Notes: generated by a model not told the origin, from the sequence alone. A stretch of 64,000 nucleotides of DNA from Alphaproteobacteria bacterium (GCA_028289285.1 JANQRF010000002.1:62001-126000); one strand, 5' to 3'; shown: positions 23,060 to 32,912, numbered from the stretch's first letter. Program-made: numbers and translations.

Positions 23060-25228
23060 ATGAGATCTAATCGTATACCTGACAGGGTTCATGTTGTTCG
23101 TCCACCGGAGCAAGACGGCGCCACGCGCGATCCGCGTATGGTTCAGATTGTCAGGACTCTGGCGCAAATCAGCGACAAATTAAAACGCAGTGAAGCCGAG
23201 CGCTATGAGCTTTTACGGGAAATGCGTGAATACCGCAAGACGCTTGGCGATATGGAAGAGCGCAATGCCGCAACAGAGCGAAATTACAAATCCCTTTTAA
23301 AAGAAATCGAAAACCGCAATACGCAGATTAAATCCGAGCAGGCTAAATTGCTGGTTGAAATGGAGCGGCGTAAAAAACAGGTTGATCAGAGTTACCTTGC
23401 CCTTGAAGATAAATTTAAAAGCCGCGAGAAAATCGATTCTGAAATATCACAGCGTCAGGCGCGGTTTGAGCGGGCGGTACGTGAGGCTGAAAACAAGCTG
23501 GTGAAAGCCGCTGCCGGGCAAACCCTGATTGAACAGCGCCTGAAAGATGCGGATGATAAATACGCCACCGTTCATCAGCGCCTGGATGAAACCATCTCCG
23601 AGCAGGCGCGTCTGGACCGTGTCATGGAAAAAACCGCGCAGGAAAAAGCACGTATTTATCGCAAGGTTGAACGGCTTGAAGAAATTGCCATGGAGACAAA
23701 AGAGTCTCTTCAAGCAAAAGCTATGGTGCTTTTAACTGATCAATCGACAGCGGCGCAATCAGGCCTGCCAAGACTTGGGGCGTCTGAGGATATATCGTAT
23801 GCGGGCTCTGAGCCGTGGTGGCGGTCTGCAGGCTTTCAGGGCGCTGCTATGATGGCGCTTGTGGTTGGTGCGCTACTATCTGGTTGGGCAATCAACCAGA
23901 TTCAACAGCCGCGGCTTGCGCAAATGCCTATGCCCCAAAGTCAAACCGCCTCAGTGCCAACAGCTGCACCGGATGAGTTTGCGCTGACAACGCCGGATCT
24001 GTCAGATTTTGAAGCAATTGATCTGGGCGAAGTAACTGTTCCGGAAACGCTGGATATTCAGGATAGCGAACTCGTTTTAGTTGATCCGCCTGTAGAACAA
24101 GCGCCTATTGAACAAACACCTGCTGCGCAGGAGGTTTTAAATGCAAGCGATGAAGAATTGCTTGCGGCAATGGAAGCGGATCCGGATGCGCTGGCAGCGC
24201 AGATGAATGAAATTGCACCCGCCGCCCGTCAGGCACTTGATCTAGAAGAGGCGCCCACGCCGGAGCAGCAGTTCAATTTTTCACCTGCCGCTTTTGTTCA
24301 GGAGTCAAAAATAGAGCAGGAGATAACGGCGCAGAATTTGCAAGGCACACTTGAGAGCCGCATTACGCCAGACCAGAATTTACCTGAGTCTGTTGCGATT
24401 ATCGAGATGCAAGCCCTTGCAGGTAATGCTGAAGCCCAGCATGATCTGGCAGCTATCTATACCGCAGGTCATGCAGGTGTGGCTCAAAACTTTGACCGCG
24501 CTGTCTTCTGGTTCCGGGAAGCATCCAATGCAGGGATTGCCAATGCACAATATAATCTGGGTGTGCTGAACCATCAGGGGCTTGGGATTGAGCGTTCTTT
24601 AGACCATGCGCTTTATTGGTACCGGGAAGCAGCGCGCCGGGGACACCCCGAAGCGCAATACAATCTTGGTATCGCGCATATTGAAGGAATTGGCACAACC
24701 TATAACCCAACTTTGGCGGCCGAGTTTTTTGAAGCTTCTGCCAATCAGGGTGTGATGGAAGCGGCCTATAATCTCGGTCTTATTCACGAAAACGGCTTGA
24801 TGGGCGAAGCCAAGCCGGAGCAGGCTTTGATGTGGTATAAAATTGCCGCCGACCAGGGCAGCCCGGATGCGCGTTCAGCCATGGAGCAACTTGCGGCCTC
24901 TTTGCAGATCGGCCTTGAAGATGTGGACCGTCTGGTGGAACGCATGCAGCAGATCAATATCTCTGAAACGGGGCGGCGCGCAGGTCCTGAAGGGATTGGC
25001 AGTGCGCCTGAAAGCCGTGCAGCTGTTGATAGCATGACAGAAGAGCAGATCCTGATTTCAAAAATTCAGGAACTACTTAAAGAGGCTGAATTGTATCCAG
25101 GACCTGCAGACGGGATCATGGGGCCGCAAACAGCAGATGCTATTCGTTCTTATCAAAGAACAAACAACATGGATATTACCGGTGAGCCCAGCGATGCGCT
25201 GCTCAGCCATATGATCCGCGCAAATTAA
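23060..25228 (+). CDS. podJ: PodJ-like polarity factor (coiled coil, membrane anchor, Sel1 repeats, peptidoglycan-binding domain)
   Basis: A 722-residue single-pass protein. Residues 25-215 are a cytoplasmic coiled coil, 260-279 a membrane helix (AAMMALVVGALLSGWAINQ), 290-440 an acidic Pro/Ala linker, 451-610 Sel1-type TPR repeats (AQYNLGVL..., AEAQHDLAAI), and 667-715 a PG_binding_1 domain (PADGIMGPQTADAIRSYQ). This order is that of Caulobacter PodJ, which organises the flagellar/pilus pole; the cytoplasmic part is shorter here. The peptidoglycan domain faces the periplasm. The upstream gap has a consensus DnaA box. It overlaps ispE by 4 bp convergently. Confidence 0.82.
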   Translation: MRSNRIPDRVHVVRPPEQDGATRDPRMVQIVRTLAQISDKLKRSEAERYELLREMREYRKTLGDMEERNAATERNYKSLLKEIENRNTQIKSEQAKLLVEMERRKKQVDQSYLALEDKFKSREKIDSEISQRQARFERAVREAENKLVKAAAGQTLIEQRLKDADDKYATVHQRLDETISEQARLDRVMEKTAQEKARIYRKVERLEEIAMETKESLQAKAMVLLTDQSTAAQSGLPRLGASEDISYAGSEPWWRSAGFQGAAMMALVVGALLSGWAINQIQQPRLAQMPMPQSQTASVPTAAPDEFALTTPDLSDFEAIDLGEVTVPETLDIQDSELVLVDPPVEQAPIEQTPAAQEVLNASDEELLAAMEADPDALAAQMNEIAPAARQALDLEEAPTPEQQFNFSPAAFVQESKIEQEITAQNLQGTLESRITPDQNLPESVAIIEMQALAGNAEAQHDLAAIYTAGHAGVAQNFDRAVFWFREASNAGIANAQYNLGVLNHQGLGIERSLDHALYWYREAARRGHPEAQYNLGIAHIEGIGTTYNPTLAAEFFEASANQGVMEAAYNLGLIHENGLMGEAKPEQALMWYKIAADQGSPDARSAMEQLAASLQIGLEDVDRLVERMQQINISETGRRAGPEGIGSAPESRAAVDSMTEEQILISKIQELLKEAELYPGPADGIMGPQTADAIRSYQRTNNMDITGEPSDALLSHMIRAN

Positions 25229-26109
25229 TTCTTCGGTGATTTTAAACGGGCAGGCATGCACCGCCAGTCCGGATGATCGAAGCTAAGGATTTCTGCTGCG
25301 CTGGTTGCCTCCTCATATTTTCCAAAAAGACCAAAGCAGGCTGATCCGCTGCCGCTCATGCGCGCGATCTGAAGGCCTTGTTGCTCTTCAATGGCTTTTA
25401 AGACAATCTGAATTTCCGGGCATAGAGAAATTGCAGCTTCTGTTAGATCGTTCTTAGTATTTTGAAGTACGCTTATAAAATCACCTTGCTCAAAATGTGC
25501 TTTTTCAGCAGGCCCAGACCACGCGGATTGATCCAAGGCTTTATAAACCTCCGCCGTATCGCACGGGATGCCCGGATACACTATTACGAAAGACAGGTCC
25601 GGCAGGTCCGGGGCAGGGGTCAGGTGATCCCCAATGCCTTCCATGAAAGCATGTTGTTGTTTAAAACAGGCCGGCACATCTGCCCCTAAGGAGATCAATA
25701 TCTGATCCAGCTCTTCTTGCTGCATATCAATTTGCAAAAAATCTATGAGTGCGCGGACAATCCCGGCCGCATTCGCAGACCCGCCACCCAGTCCTGCGCC
25801 CGGCGGAATATTCTTTTCAATATGAATGTCATAGGAAAACGGTTTATTACAGACACCTGCAAAAATCATTGCGGCCCGTAAGGCCAGATTATCGCTTGGG
25901 TGCAAATGTTCAAGAGCAGGGGCAAACGGGCCTTTTAAAAGACATGCAGGCGCTTCATTTTCCTGCGGGAAAAAGGAAATGCGGTCTGCCAGGTTTGTAA
26001 AAACTGTCAGGCTATCCAGAAGGTGATACCCGTCTTCTCTTTTGCCGGTGATGTGCAAAAAGAGATTTAGCTTTGCGTGCGCATAAATGTCCGGGGGCAG
26101 GTCGGTCAT
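25225..26109 (-). CDS. ispE: 4-diphosphocytidyl-2-C-methyl-D-erythritol kinase
   Basis: A 294-residue GHMP kinase. The opening AHAKLNLFLHITGKREDGYH is the IspE signature with catalytic Lys, the ATP loop PPGAGLGGGSANAAG is at residues 102-116, and MSGSGSACFG near residue 260 is the third GHMP motif. It phosphorylates CDP-methylerythritol in the cytoplasmic MEP pathway to isoprenoids, including the ubiquinone side chain. It lies 4 bp after the TPR lipoprotein gene, the last gene of a three-gene operon with ETF-QO. Confidence 0.95.
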   Translation of the reverse strand: MTDLPPDIYAHAKLNLFLHITGKREDGYHLLDSLTVFTNLADRISFFPQENEAPACLLKGPFAPALEHLHPSDNLALRAAMIFAGVCNKPFSYDIHIEKNIPPGAGLGGGSANAAGIVRALIDFLQIDMQQEELDQILISLGADVPACFKQQHAFMEGIGDHLTPAPDLPDLSFVIVYPGIPCDTAEVYKALDQSAWSGPAEKAHFEQGDFISVLQNTKNDLTEAAISLCPEIQIVLKAIEEQQGLQIARMSGSGSACFGLFGKYEEATSAAEILSFDHPDWRCMPARLKSPKN

Positions 26110-26113
26110 AAGG

Positions 26114-27850
26114 CTAGTCTGTTTGAAGAATGTCAGTCTGCGCTTGCTGAATTTGTGTTTTTTCAGCTATGGGCAGGCCGTTATTCAGTTTTTCTTCTAT
26201 CACCGCTAGATCGGTTTCTTCGTTGGCGTAGTTAATGGCACGTTTCCATTGAAAGCGTGCTTCGGCTTTACGTCCTGTTTTCCAATAGGCATCCCCCAGA
26301 TGGTCATTAATTGTCGGGTCATAGGGCAGAAGTGAAATAGCGCGTTCAAGCGTGATAACAGCTTCTTCATAACGCTCTAAACGGTAATAGACCCAGCCGA
26401 GTGAATCCACGATATACCCATCCCGCGGACGTAAGGCGACAGCCTTTTGAATCATCTCCAGTGCGCGATCCAGATTTTTGCCGTGATCGGCCCAGCTATA
26501 GCCAAGGTAATTTAGAATGTAAGGGTTGTTTGGTTGAAACTCGATTGCGCGCAGTAAATCTTTTTCAGCTAAATCCATATTGTCCAGACGTTCATAGGTG
26601 ATGCCACGTGCATAAAATAGATTCCATTTATCTGCCGGGACATCATCTCCCAAACTCTCAAAAGCCTGATCATAGATTGCAAGCGCCTGATCGTAATTTT
26701 CAGCAGAGCGGTGAATGTCACCGATGAGAATGAGTGAATCCAGGTCGTTCTTTTCAGTGTGGAGATGTTCTAAAAGCGCAATCGCCGCTTCATGGCGCCC
26801 AAGCTGATCCATTAAATCGGCGGCGCGTTGCTGGGCGCGCAGGTGAAGCGGGCTGGCTTCAGGGACATTCAGGTAATAGGGAATGGCCAGCTCTTTTTGG
26901 TCATTGCGTGTATATATGTCGGCGAGCAGGATAGAGGCATCCGGAAAAGATGTGTGCAGATGCAGTGCCAGCCGTGCAAAGATAATCGCGCTGTCATCAC
27001 TATATTCACGGAATAAGACGCGGGCCATATCAAAAAGCGCTTCGGCAGCGCCTTGCTGTGCAGACGTGATCCGGTCTTTTTCAAAATAATGATGTGTCTG
27101 CCCGTCTTCGAGCGCCCGGATTTTATGTTCCAAAGACTTACTTTTAAATTCTTGATTTTGAATCAGACCATATAGTTTTTTAGCATCTTCTACTTTTCCA
27201 TGGCGGGAGAGAATATCCGCAATTTTTTCAAGCTCATAAATATCAATCGTATAACCTGATAAAATCGCAGGCAGGTAGTCTTCCGGATTTTCAAGCGTGC
27301 CCAGAAAATCTTCAATCAACAGTGCGTGATAGGCATGGAGCGGGCTGTTATTCAAAAGGCTTTTCGTATCGGCTTCGCCCAATCCGGCCTGCGCCCAGGC
27401 AGTTAGAAGCGGTCCGATAAAATCGGAAATACTGCCTTGGGAAATTTTTTGCAAAATCTCTAAAGCCTGTTCAAAATTCTGCTGCTCGATTTCATAAGCC
27501 GCCAGAAACATCAGGGCAAGTGCATTATCCGGGCTGGTTTGTAAAATTGTCCGGGCCGTGGCTATACCGCGCTGCACTTCTCCTGACCCGATGGCCAGCA
27601 CCATTGCCCGGCGCTGTAGTTCCGGATTATCCGGGTCGTAATTTAAAACGCGCTGAATATAATCTTCAGCTGTTTTCCAGTCTTTGCGGTTCTGGGCAAA
27701 ACGGCTGGCGAGATAATCACCGGACAGCGTATGGCGGATCGGCGGGAGCGGTTTTTCAAGTTCTTTTTGAACCTGTTCTTGCGTTGAAGTGTCCTGCACT
27801 CCACATGCTCCGATCACGCCCCACAGACAAAAATTCAAAAATAATTTCAT
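26114..27850 (-). CDS. tetratricopeptide-repeat lipoprotein
   Basis: A 578-residue protein with a short signal peptide and lipobox VIGAC (Cys16), then at least ten TPR repeats spread over residues 50-560 (for example PNNPYILNYLGYSWADHG and RDGYIVDSLGWVYYRLERYE). The C-terminal group matches TPR proteins commonly found beside ispE in alphaproteobacteria. Being lipid-anchored it is probably a periplasmic or outer-membrane scaffold. The gene is 15 bp from ETF-QO and 4 bp from ispE, so it is co-transcribed with both. Partners are unknown. Confidence 0.85.
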   Translation of the reverse strand: MKLFLNFCLWGVIGACGVQDTSTQEQVQKELEKPLPPIRHTLSGDYLASRFAQNRKDWKTAEDYIQRVLNYDPDNPELQRRAMVLAIGSGEVQRGIATARTILQTSPDNALALMFLAAYEIEQQNFEQALEILQKISQGSISDFIGPLLTAWAQAGLGEADTKSLLNNSPLHAYHALLIEDFLGTLENPEDYLPAILSGYTIDIYELEKIADILSRHGKVEDAKKLYGLIQNQEFKSKSLEHKIRALEDGQTHHYFEKDRITSAQQGAAEALFDMARVLFREYSDDSAIIFARLALHLHTSFPDASILLADIYTRNDQKELAIPYYLNVPEASPLHLRAQQRAADLMDQLGRHEAAIALLEHLHTEKNDLDSLILIGDIHRSAENYDQALAIYDQAFESLGDDVPADKWNLFYARGITYERLDNMDLAEKDLLRAIEFQPNNPYILNYLGYSWADHGKNLDRALEMIQKAVALRPRDGYIVDSLGWVYYRLERYEEAVITLERAISLLPYDPTINDHLGDAYWKTGRKAEARFQWKRAINYANEETDLAVIEEKLNNGLPIAEKTQIQQAQTDILQTD

Positions 27851-27865
27851 GCTTTATACAGTATA

Positions 27866-29518
27866 TCACATATTCGGATAATTTGGCCCCCCGCCGCCCT
27901 GCGGCACGCTCCAGGTAATATTCTGAGCCGGGTCCTTAATATCACAGGTTTTACAATGCACGCAGTTCTGGGCATTGATAACAAATTTTTTCTGATCTCC
28001 GTCTTCCACCACTTCATAGACTGCGGCCGGGCAATAACGTTGCGCAGGCTCTGCATAGTCGGGCAGGTTTTGGGCAATCGGCACGGACGGGTCTTTGAGT
28101 TTCAGGTGGCTTGGCTGATTTTCTTCATGATTGGTATTGGATAGCTGTACGCTGCTCAAGCGATCGAAGGTCAAAACACCATCAGGCTTTGGGTAGTCAA
28201 TCGGCGCGTAATTTTCAGCTTTTTCAAGCTGCGCGTGATCTGCATGGTTTTTGAGCGTATAGGGCAGGCGCCAGCCGCCAAGTGTTTGAAACGCCGCATG
28301 GAGCAATCCGAACCACATGCCTTTGTGAAAGCCGGGGCGGATATTGCGCACTTTATAAAGCTCTTTATAGAGCCAGCTTGCTTTATAATTTTTCTCATAG
28401 GTCGGGCAGGCCCAGCCATACCTGCCGCCATCTTCATGATGCAGGCAATGGAAAAGACTTTCGGCAGCGATCATGCCCGATTTCATGGCGGCGTGATTGC
28501 CCTTGATTTTCGGCACATTCAAAAAGCCTGCACTGTCTCCGATCAAAACGCCGCCGGGAAAGGTCAGTTTCGGTTGGGATTGCAAACCACCCTCCACCAA
28601 TGCCCGCGCGCCGTAAGAAACCCGCCGTCCACCTTCCAGATAGTGACGGATCGCCGGGTGGGTTTTATAACGCTGCATTTCCTCAAACGGGGAAAGGTAG
28701 GGGTTCTGGTAATCCAGCCCGACGACAAAACCGATTGAGACCAGATTATCTTTCATATGATACATCCACGACCCGCCATAGGTTTGTGTATCCATCGGCC
28801 AGCCGATTGTGTGCAGGATCAGGCCTTCGGAATGTTTATCCGGGTCGATTTCCCAAACTTCTTTAATGCCAAGCCCGTAAGTTTGCGGGTCGGAATTTTC
28901 ACGCAGATTATATTTGTCTATGACCATTTTGGTTAGCGACCCGTGACAGCCTTCAGCTAAAAGAGTCTGGCGGGCGTGAAGCTCGACGCCGGGCTCAAAC
29001 ATGTCTGTCTGTTCACCGTCTTTGCCGATCCCCATATCGCCTGTCGCAACACCGATCACCGCGCCATCTTCATTATAAAGAACTTCCGCGCCTGCAAAGC
29101 CTGCGAAAATTTCAACACCCAGGCTTTCGGCTTGTTCGCCCAGCCAGCGGCCAAGTGCCCCTAAACTGATAATATAATTCCCGTGATTGTGCATTTGGGG
29201 CGGCACGGGAAAGGAAATTGCTTTGTCTTCTGTCAGGAATAAAAATTTATCTTTGCCGGCAGGCGTGTCCAAAGGCGCGCCTTTACCTTTCCAGTCCGGG
29301 ATAAGTTCATCCAAAGCACGCGTTTCAAACACAGCCCCGGACAGCAAATGCGCGCCGACTTCAGAGCCTTTTTCAAGCACGCAGACGGAAAGCTCTTTAC
29401 CCGTTTCTTCGGCCAGTTGTTTGAGGCGGATCGCTGCTGACAGGCCTGCAGGTCCAGCGCCCACGATCAGCACATCATATTCCATGGCATCTCTGTCGGG
29501 GCGGATCGGGTCTGGCAT
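27866..29518 (-). CDS. electron transfer flavoprotein-ubiquinone oxidoreductase
   Basis: A 550-residue flavoprotein. The FAD dinucleotide fold VLIVGAGPAGLSAAIRL starts at residue 16, the ubiquinone-binding middle region includes GGLQSQPKLTFPGG, and the C-terminal 4Fe-4S ligands are in CPAAVYEV and CVHCKTCDIKDP. It passes electrons from ETF, reduced by acyl-CoA and other dehydrogenases, into the ubiquinone pool at the inner membrane. Length and cysteines are normal. First gene of the operon with the TPR lipoprotein and ispE; divergent from the uracil-DNA glycosylase. Confidence 0.95.
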   Translation of the reverse strand: MPDPIRPDRDAMEYDVLIVGAGPAGLSAAIRLKQLAEETGKELSVCVLEKGSEVGAHLLSGAVFETRALDELIPDWKGKGAPLDTPAGKDKFLFLTEDKAISFPVPPQMHNHGNYIISLGALGRWLGEQAESLGVEIFAGFAGAEVLYNEDGAVIGVATGDMGIGKDGEQTDMFEPGVELHARQTLLAEGCHGSLTKMVIDKYNLRENSDPQTYGLGIKEVWEIDPDKHSEGLILHTIGWPMDTQTYGGSWMYHMKDNLVSIGFVVGLDYQNPYLSPFEEMQRYKTHPAIRHYLEGGRRVSYGARALVEGGLQSQPKLTFPGGVLIGDSAGFLNVPKIKGNHAAMKSGMIAAESLFHCLHHEDGGRYGWACPTYEKNYKASWLYKELYKVRNIRPGFHKGMWFGLLHAAFQTLGGWRLPYTLKNHADHAQLEKAENYAPIDYPKPDGVLTFDRLSSVQLSNTNHEENQPSHLKLKDPSVPIAQNLPDYAEPAQRYCPAAVYEVVEDGDQKKFVINAQNCVHCKTCDIKDPAQNITWSVPQGGGGPNYPNM

Positions 29519-29624
29519 ATAGGGCCTTTCTTGTGGGTGAACGCTTTGGTTTTATTGCAAAATTTCAGTCTACGCGGTATTGGTTAAGAATTCTTATATA
29601 TAAAGTGTAAGGCTTTTTGACGCG

Positions 29625-30443
29625 ATGGCCAATGCCCAAATATCACCGGAATACGCGGCGCTCAGCTTCCTTGTGGAAAGCGGGGTGGATGAGGCTCTGA
29701 CCGAAACGCCGCAGGACCGGACGGTAATGCCTGAGCCTGCCGCCCGCCCGCCTGAAAAGCCGGCCTTTAAGCTTGTGCCTCAAAACACGGCGGCTCTGGA
29801 AGGGGCACATGCACTGAAGAAAAAAGCAGCGGAGTTGGCTGCAGCTTGTTCCAGCCTTGAAGATTTAAAACAGGCCATTGCCGATTTTGACGGGCTTGAG
29901 GTGAAAAAGACGGCAACGCAAATCGTCTTTTCAGATGGCAACGCCAAAGCCAAAATTATGCTGATCGGCGAAGCACCTGGCGCAGATGAGGATCGGCAGG
30001 GCAAAGCTTTTGTCGGGCGCAGCGGTCAGCTTTTGGATAAAATTTTAGCGGCGATAAATCTGGATCGTCACAGTGAAGAGGCTGATAAAGCCGTTTATAT
30101 TTCGAACATCCTGAACTGGCGTCCGCCCGGCAACCGTACGCCGACCGAAGCTGAAATGGCGATTGCTTTACCGTTTATTGAAAAGCATATTCAGTTAATT
30201 GCGCCGGACTATCTGATTTTATGCGGCGGCGTTTCCGCTAAAACGCTTTTAGCATCCACGCAAAGTATTTCCCGTCTGCGCGGCGCCTTTCACAATTATA
30301 AAACTCTGACATCTGAATTAGGTGACTCTCAACCTATTCAGGCAATGGCAACTTATCATCCGTCTTACCTGTTGCGCACACCGTCTCAGAAAAAACTGGT
30401 CTGGCAGGATATGCTGCGGCTTCGCACCCGGCTCGACTCTTAA
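29625..30443 (+). CDS. uracil-DNA glycosylase, family 4-like
   Basis: A 272-residue protein. Motif A GEAPGADEDRQG is at 115-126 with FVGRSGQLLDK after it, and motif B HPSYLLR is near residue 240; both are diagnostic of family 4 UDGs, which remove uracil from DNA. The N-terminal 60 residues are a Pro/Ala-rich extension. Positions that hold iron-sulfur cysteines in Thermus-type family 4 enzymes read Leu91, Trp165 and Ala181 here; only Cys75 and a Cys in LILCGG remain. A 12-bp palindrome TAAGAATTCTTA lies upstream at 29584-29595. gmd follows 24 bp downstream. Confidence 0.85.
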   Translation: MANAQISPEYAALSFLVESGVDEALTETPQDRTVMPEPAARPPEKPAFKLVPQNTAALEGAHALKKKAAELAAACSSLEDLKQAIADFDGLEVKKTATQIVFSDGNAKAKIMLIGEAPGADEDRQGKAFVGRSGQLLDKILAAINLDRHSEEADKAVYISNILNWRPPGNRTPTEAEMAIALPFIEKHIQLIAPDYLILCGGVSAKTLLASTQSISRLRGAFHNYKTLTSELGDSQPIQAMATYHPSYLLRTPSQKKLVWQDMLRLRTRLDS

Positions 30444-30467
30444 GGGTAAATATTGTAATACAACTGT

Positions 30468-31508
30468 ATGGCGAAGATAGCGCTCATTACAGGCATAACG
30501 GGTCAGGACGGGGCTGTCCTCGCCCGCTTTCTTCTTGAAAAAGGATATGACGTTCACGGGCTGCGGCCCTATAGCGCTGTGCCTGATGAAGGGCGTTTAT
30601 CTGATATTTCGGATGATATTCATCTGCATTATGCGGATATGACGGATACATCCAGCCTTTTGCGCCTTGTCGAAACATATCAGCCCGATGAAATTTATAA
30701 TCTCGCCGCGATGAGCCATGTGCATGTCAGTTTTGACATGCCTGAACTCACCGCCAATGTGAATGCGCTGGGCACGCTACGCCTTTTGGAGGTTTTACGC
30801 ATTATGGGTCCGCAAAGCGGTATGCGTATGTATCAGGCCAGCAGCTCTGAAATGTTCGGTCATGCGCCGGCGCCTCAAAATGAGAACACATCGTTTGAAC
30901 CTTGCAGTCCATATGGAACATCAAAACTTTTCGGATACTGGTCCGTACGTAATTACCGTGAAGCTTACGGGCTTCATGCCTCGAACGGGATTTTGTTTAA
31001 TCATGAAAGCCCGCTTCGCGGGGAAGAATTTGTCACGCGCAAAATTATAAAAGCGGTGTGTGAAATTGAGGCGGGACAAAGAGATAAAATCCTGCTCGGC
31101 AATTTGCATGCAAAGCGCGACTGGGGTCATGCGCGTGATTATATGCGCGGGGCCTGGATGATGTTACAACAAGACATTCCGGATGATTACGTGCTGGCCA
31201 CCGGGCAAGCACGAAGTGTGAAAGAGTTTGTTGAAGCCGCGTTTTCTTACATAGGCCGCAGGATTGACTGGCGCGGGCAGGGGGTAGATGAAAAAGGATA
31301 TGACTCTAAAACAGGCGCCTGCCTTGTCGAGGTTGATCCGGCGCTGTTCCGGCCGACCGAAGTGCGCCATCTTTTAGGCGATGCCTCCAGGGCAAAAGAG
31401 ATTCTTGGATGGGAACCGGAGATTTCATTTGAACAGCTTGTTGAAGAAATGATGGAGGCTGACCGGGTTCTTCCTTATGGCCAGACCACAAAACGCTATG
31501 CCGCTTAA
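30468..31508 (+). CDS. gmd: GDP-mannose 4,6-dehydratase
   Basis: A 346-residue extended short-chain dehydrogenase. The NADP fold motif GITGQDG is at residues 9-15, followed by the Gmd-type TDTSSLLRLV, the catalytic region QASSSEMFG, the YGTSK motif (YxxxK) and NHESPLRGEEFVTRKI, diagnostic of GDP-mannose dehydratases. It converts GDP-D-mannose to GDP-4-keto-6-deoxymannose. The next gene, the GDP-fucose synthase, begins inside its last codons, so the two-step GDP-L-fucose pathway is a translationally coupled pair. Confidence 0.95.
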   Translation: MAKIALITGITGQDGAVLARFLLEKGYDVHGLRPYSAVPDEGRLSDISDDIHLHYADMTDTSSLLRLVETYQPDEIYNLAAMSHVHVSFDMPELTANVNALGTLRLLEVLRIMGPQSGMRMYQASSSEMFGHAPAPQNENTSFEPCSPYGTSKLFGYWSVRNYREAYGLHASNGILFNHESPLRGEEFVTRKIIKAVCEIEAGQRDKILLGNLHAKRDWGHARDYMRGAWMMLQQDIPDDYVLATGQARSVKEFVEAAFSYIGRRIDWRGQGVDEKGYDSKTGACLVEVDPALFRPTEVRHLLGDASRAKEILGWEPEISFEQLVEEMMEADRVLPYGQTTKRYAA

Positions 31509-32448
31509 TCTTTCAGAAAAGAAAGTTTTTGTCGCCGGGGAGACAGGCCTTGTCGGTCGTGCGCTTGTTAGTGCGTTAAAAAATGAAAATATAAATCTTT
31601 TATCTGCGCCGCATAACGAGCTTGATCTCACCGATCAAAAGCGGGTGCGTGACTGGTTTGAAATCAACAGGCCAGAAATTGTTATCATGGCTGCCGGTCG
31701 GGTTGGCGGCATTCTTGCCAATCAAAGCCAGCCAGCCGATTTTATCGCTGATAATCTGGCGATGGCGTTGAATGTGATAGACGCATCACACAAAAACAAC
31801 GTCGAAAAGCTTTTATATCTGGGGACCTCCTGTATTTATCCGCGCGATTGCCCGCAGCCTATTGAGGAAGAATATATTTTAACAGGGGCTTTGGAAGAGA
31901 CAAATAAACCCTATGCGCTGGCCAAGATTGCAGGCATTCAGCTTTGTCAGTCTTACCGCATGCAATATGGATGTGATTTTATCTCAGCCATGCCGACAAA
32001 TCTCTACGGGCCTTATGACAGGTTTGATACGCACGGTTCGCATGTGATGCCAGCACTAATGCTGAAGCTGCATGATGCGAAAATCAAAAATGCACCGGTA
32101 CTTTCCCTAATGGGCACGGGGCAGGCCTTGCGGGAGTTTTTATATGTCGATGACCTGGCTGAAGCACTTTTACTTTTATTGAAAAATTATTCTGCATCAG
32201 AGCCCATCAATATCGGTAGCGGACAGGAGGTTTCAATTCAGGAACTTGTATATCTGATTGCCGAGACTGTTGGATATATAGGAAACATTCAATTTGCTGG
32301 TGATGGACCCGATGGTACACCACGTAAATTTCTAGACTCTTCCAAAATCAACGCGTTGGGCTGGAAGGCAAAGACACCTTTAAAAGAAGGTCTTGCACAA
32401 ACCTATCAATGGTTTTTAGAAAATCACGATATAAAGAAAGCTGCTTAA
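31498..32448 (+). CDS. fcl: GDP-L-fucose synthase
   Basis: A 316-residue NAD(P)-dependent epimerase/reductase. VFVAGETGLVGRALV holds the Rossmann glycines, YALAK the catalytic Tyr-Lys, and TNLYGPYDRFD the GDP-fucose synthase signature. It epimerises and reduces GDP-4-keto-6-deoxymannose to GDP-L-fucose. I chose the ATG at 31498 (MPLNLSEKK), which overlaps the gmd stop by 11 bp; an in-frame ATG at 31477 would add seven unlikely residues. The 3' end overlaps the convergent hypothetical gene by 4 bp. Confidence 0.92.
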   Translation: MPLNLSEKKVFVAGETGLVGRALVSALKNENINLLSAPHNELDLTDQKRVRDWFEINRPEIVIMAAGRVGGILANQSQPADFIADNLAMALNVIDASHKNNVEKLLYLGTSCIYPRDCPQPIEEEYILTGALEETNKPYALAKIAGIQLCQSYRMQYGCDFISAMPTNLYGPYDRFDTHGSHVMPALMLKLHDAKIKNAPVLSLMGTGQALREFLYVDDLAEALLLLLKNYSASEPINIGSGQEVSIQELVYLIAETVGYIGNIQFAGDGPDGTPRKFLDSSKINALGWKAKTPLKEGLAQTYQWFLENHDIKKAA

Positions 32449-32819
32449 TCGCCAATCCGGCGCATCGTTAAGAATGTGACATCGGGTCCGTATTCAATCT
32501 GACCGGACATCTGAATTTTATCCCCTTTACGGGCGAGCTTTAAAACGGTGCGGTATTCAACCGGTTCGCGGGTCGGCTCACCCCGCGGTGTGGTTAAAAG
32601 AAAATCAACATCAGCTTCGGACGGGTCTGCCAGAGATACCATTTCAACTTCATTGTCATTTAAAATTATAAAGCTGCTGGTCCATTTGCAATTTGCATCA
32701 TCCCGGCGCTCCGTCTTGCCGCCGTCAATGCGCGTTTGCCCGTCACTCTTTTTCTGAAGCGGGCCCTGGTAATTGCTGGTGCTGGTGACCTGATACAGGC
32801 CGTCTAGGTCATGAGTCAT
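32445..32819 (-). CDS. hypothetical protein, 124 residues
   Basis: A small soluble protein without signal peptide or membrane helix. It starts MTHDLDGLYQVTS and is rich in beta-forming stretches (SSFIILNDNEVEMVSL, VTFLTMRRIG), so a small beta-barrel or sandwich is plausible. A single Cys is at about residue 44. I do not recognise the family. It overlaps fcl by 4 bp at the 3' end and is divergent from the helical protein that begins at 32913. Confidence 0.6.
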   Translation of the reverse strand: MTHDLDGLYQVTSTSNYQGPLQKKSDGQTRIDGGKTERRDDANCKWTSSFIILNDNEVEMVSLADPSEADVDFLLTTPRGEPTREPVEYRTVLKLARKGDKIQMSGQIEYGPDVTFLTMRRIGD

Positions 32820-32877
32820 ATACTTAAGATATATCAGGCGGGGTGCGGAGAAAAGTTAGAAAAAGACCAATTATTTA

Positions 32878-32905
32878 TTGACATAATTATAAGTTATGGT
32901 AATTT
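32878..32905 (+). promoter_or_regulatory. candidate promoter placing the start of transcription at an ATG
   Basis: TTGACA at 32878-32883, a 16-bp spacer and TAATTT at 32900-32905. The ATG at 32913 lies seven bases after the -10 element, so transcript and coding sequence would start together. This favours 32913 over the upstream in-frame ATG at 32811. Confidence 0.5.
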
Positions 32906-32912
32906 TAGCGCC

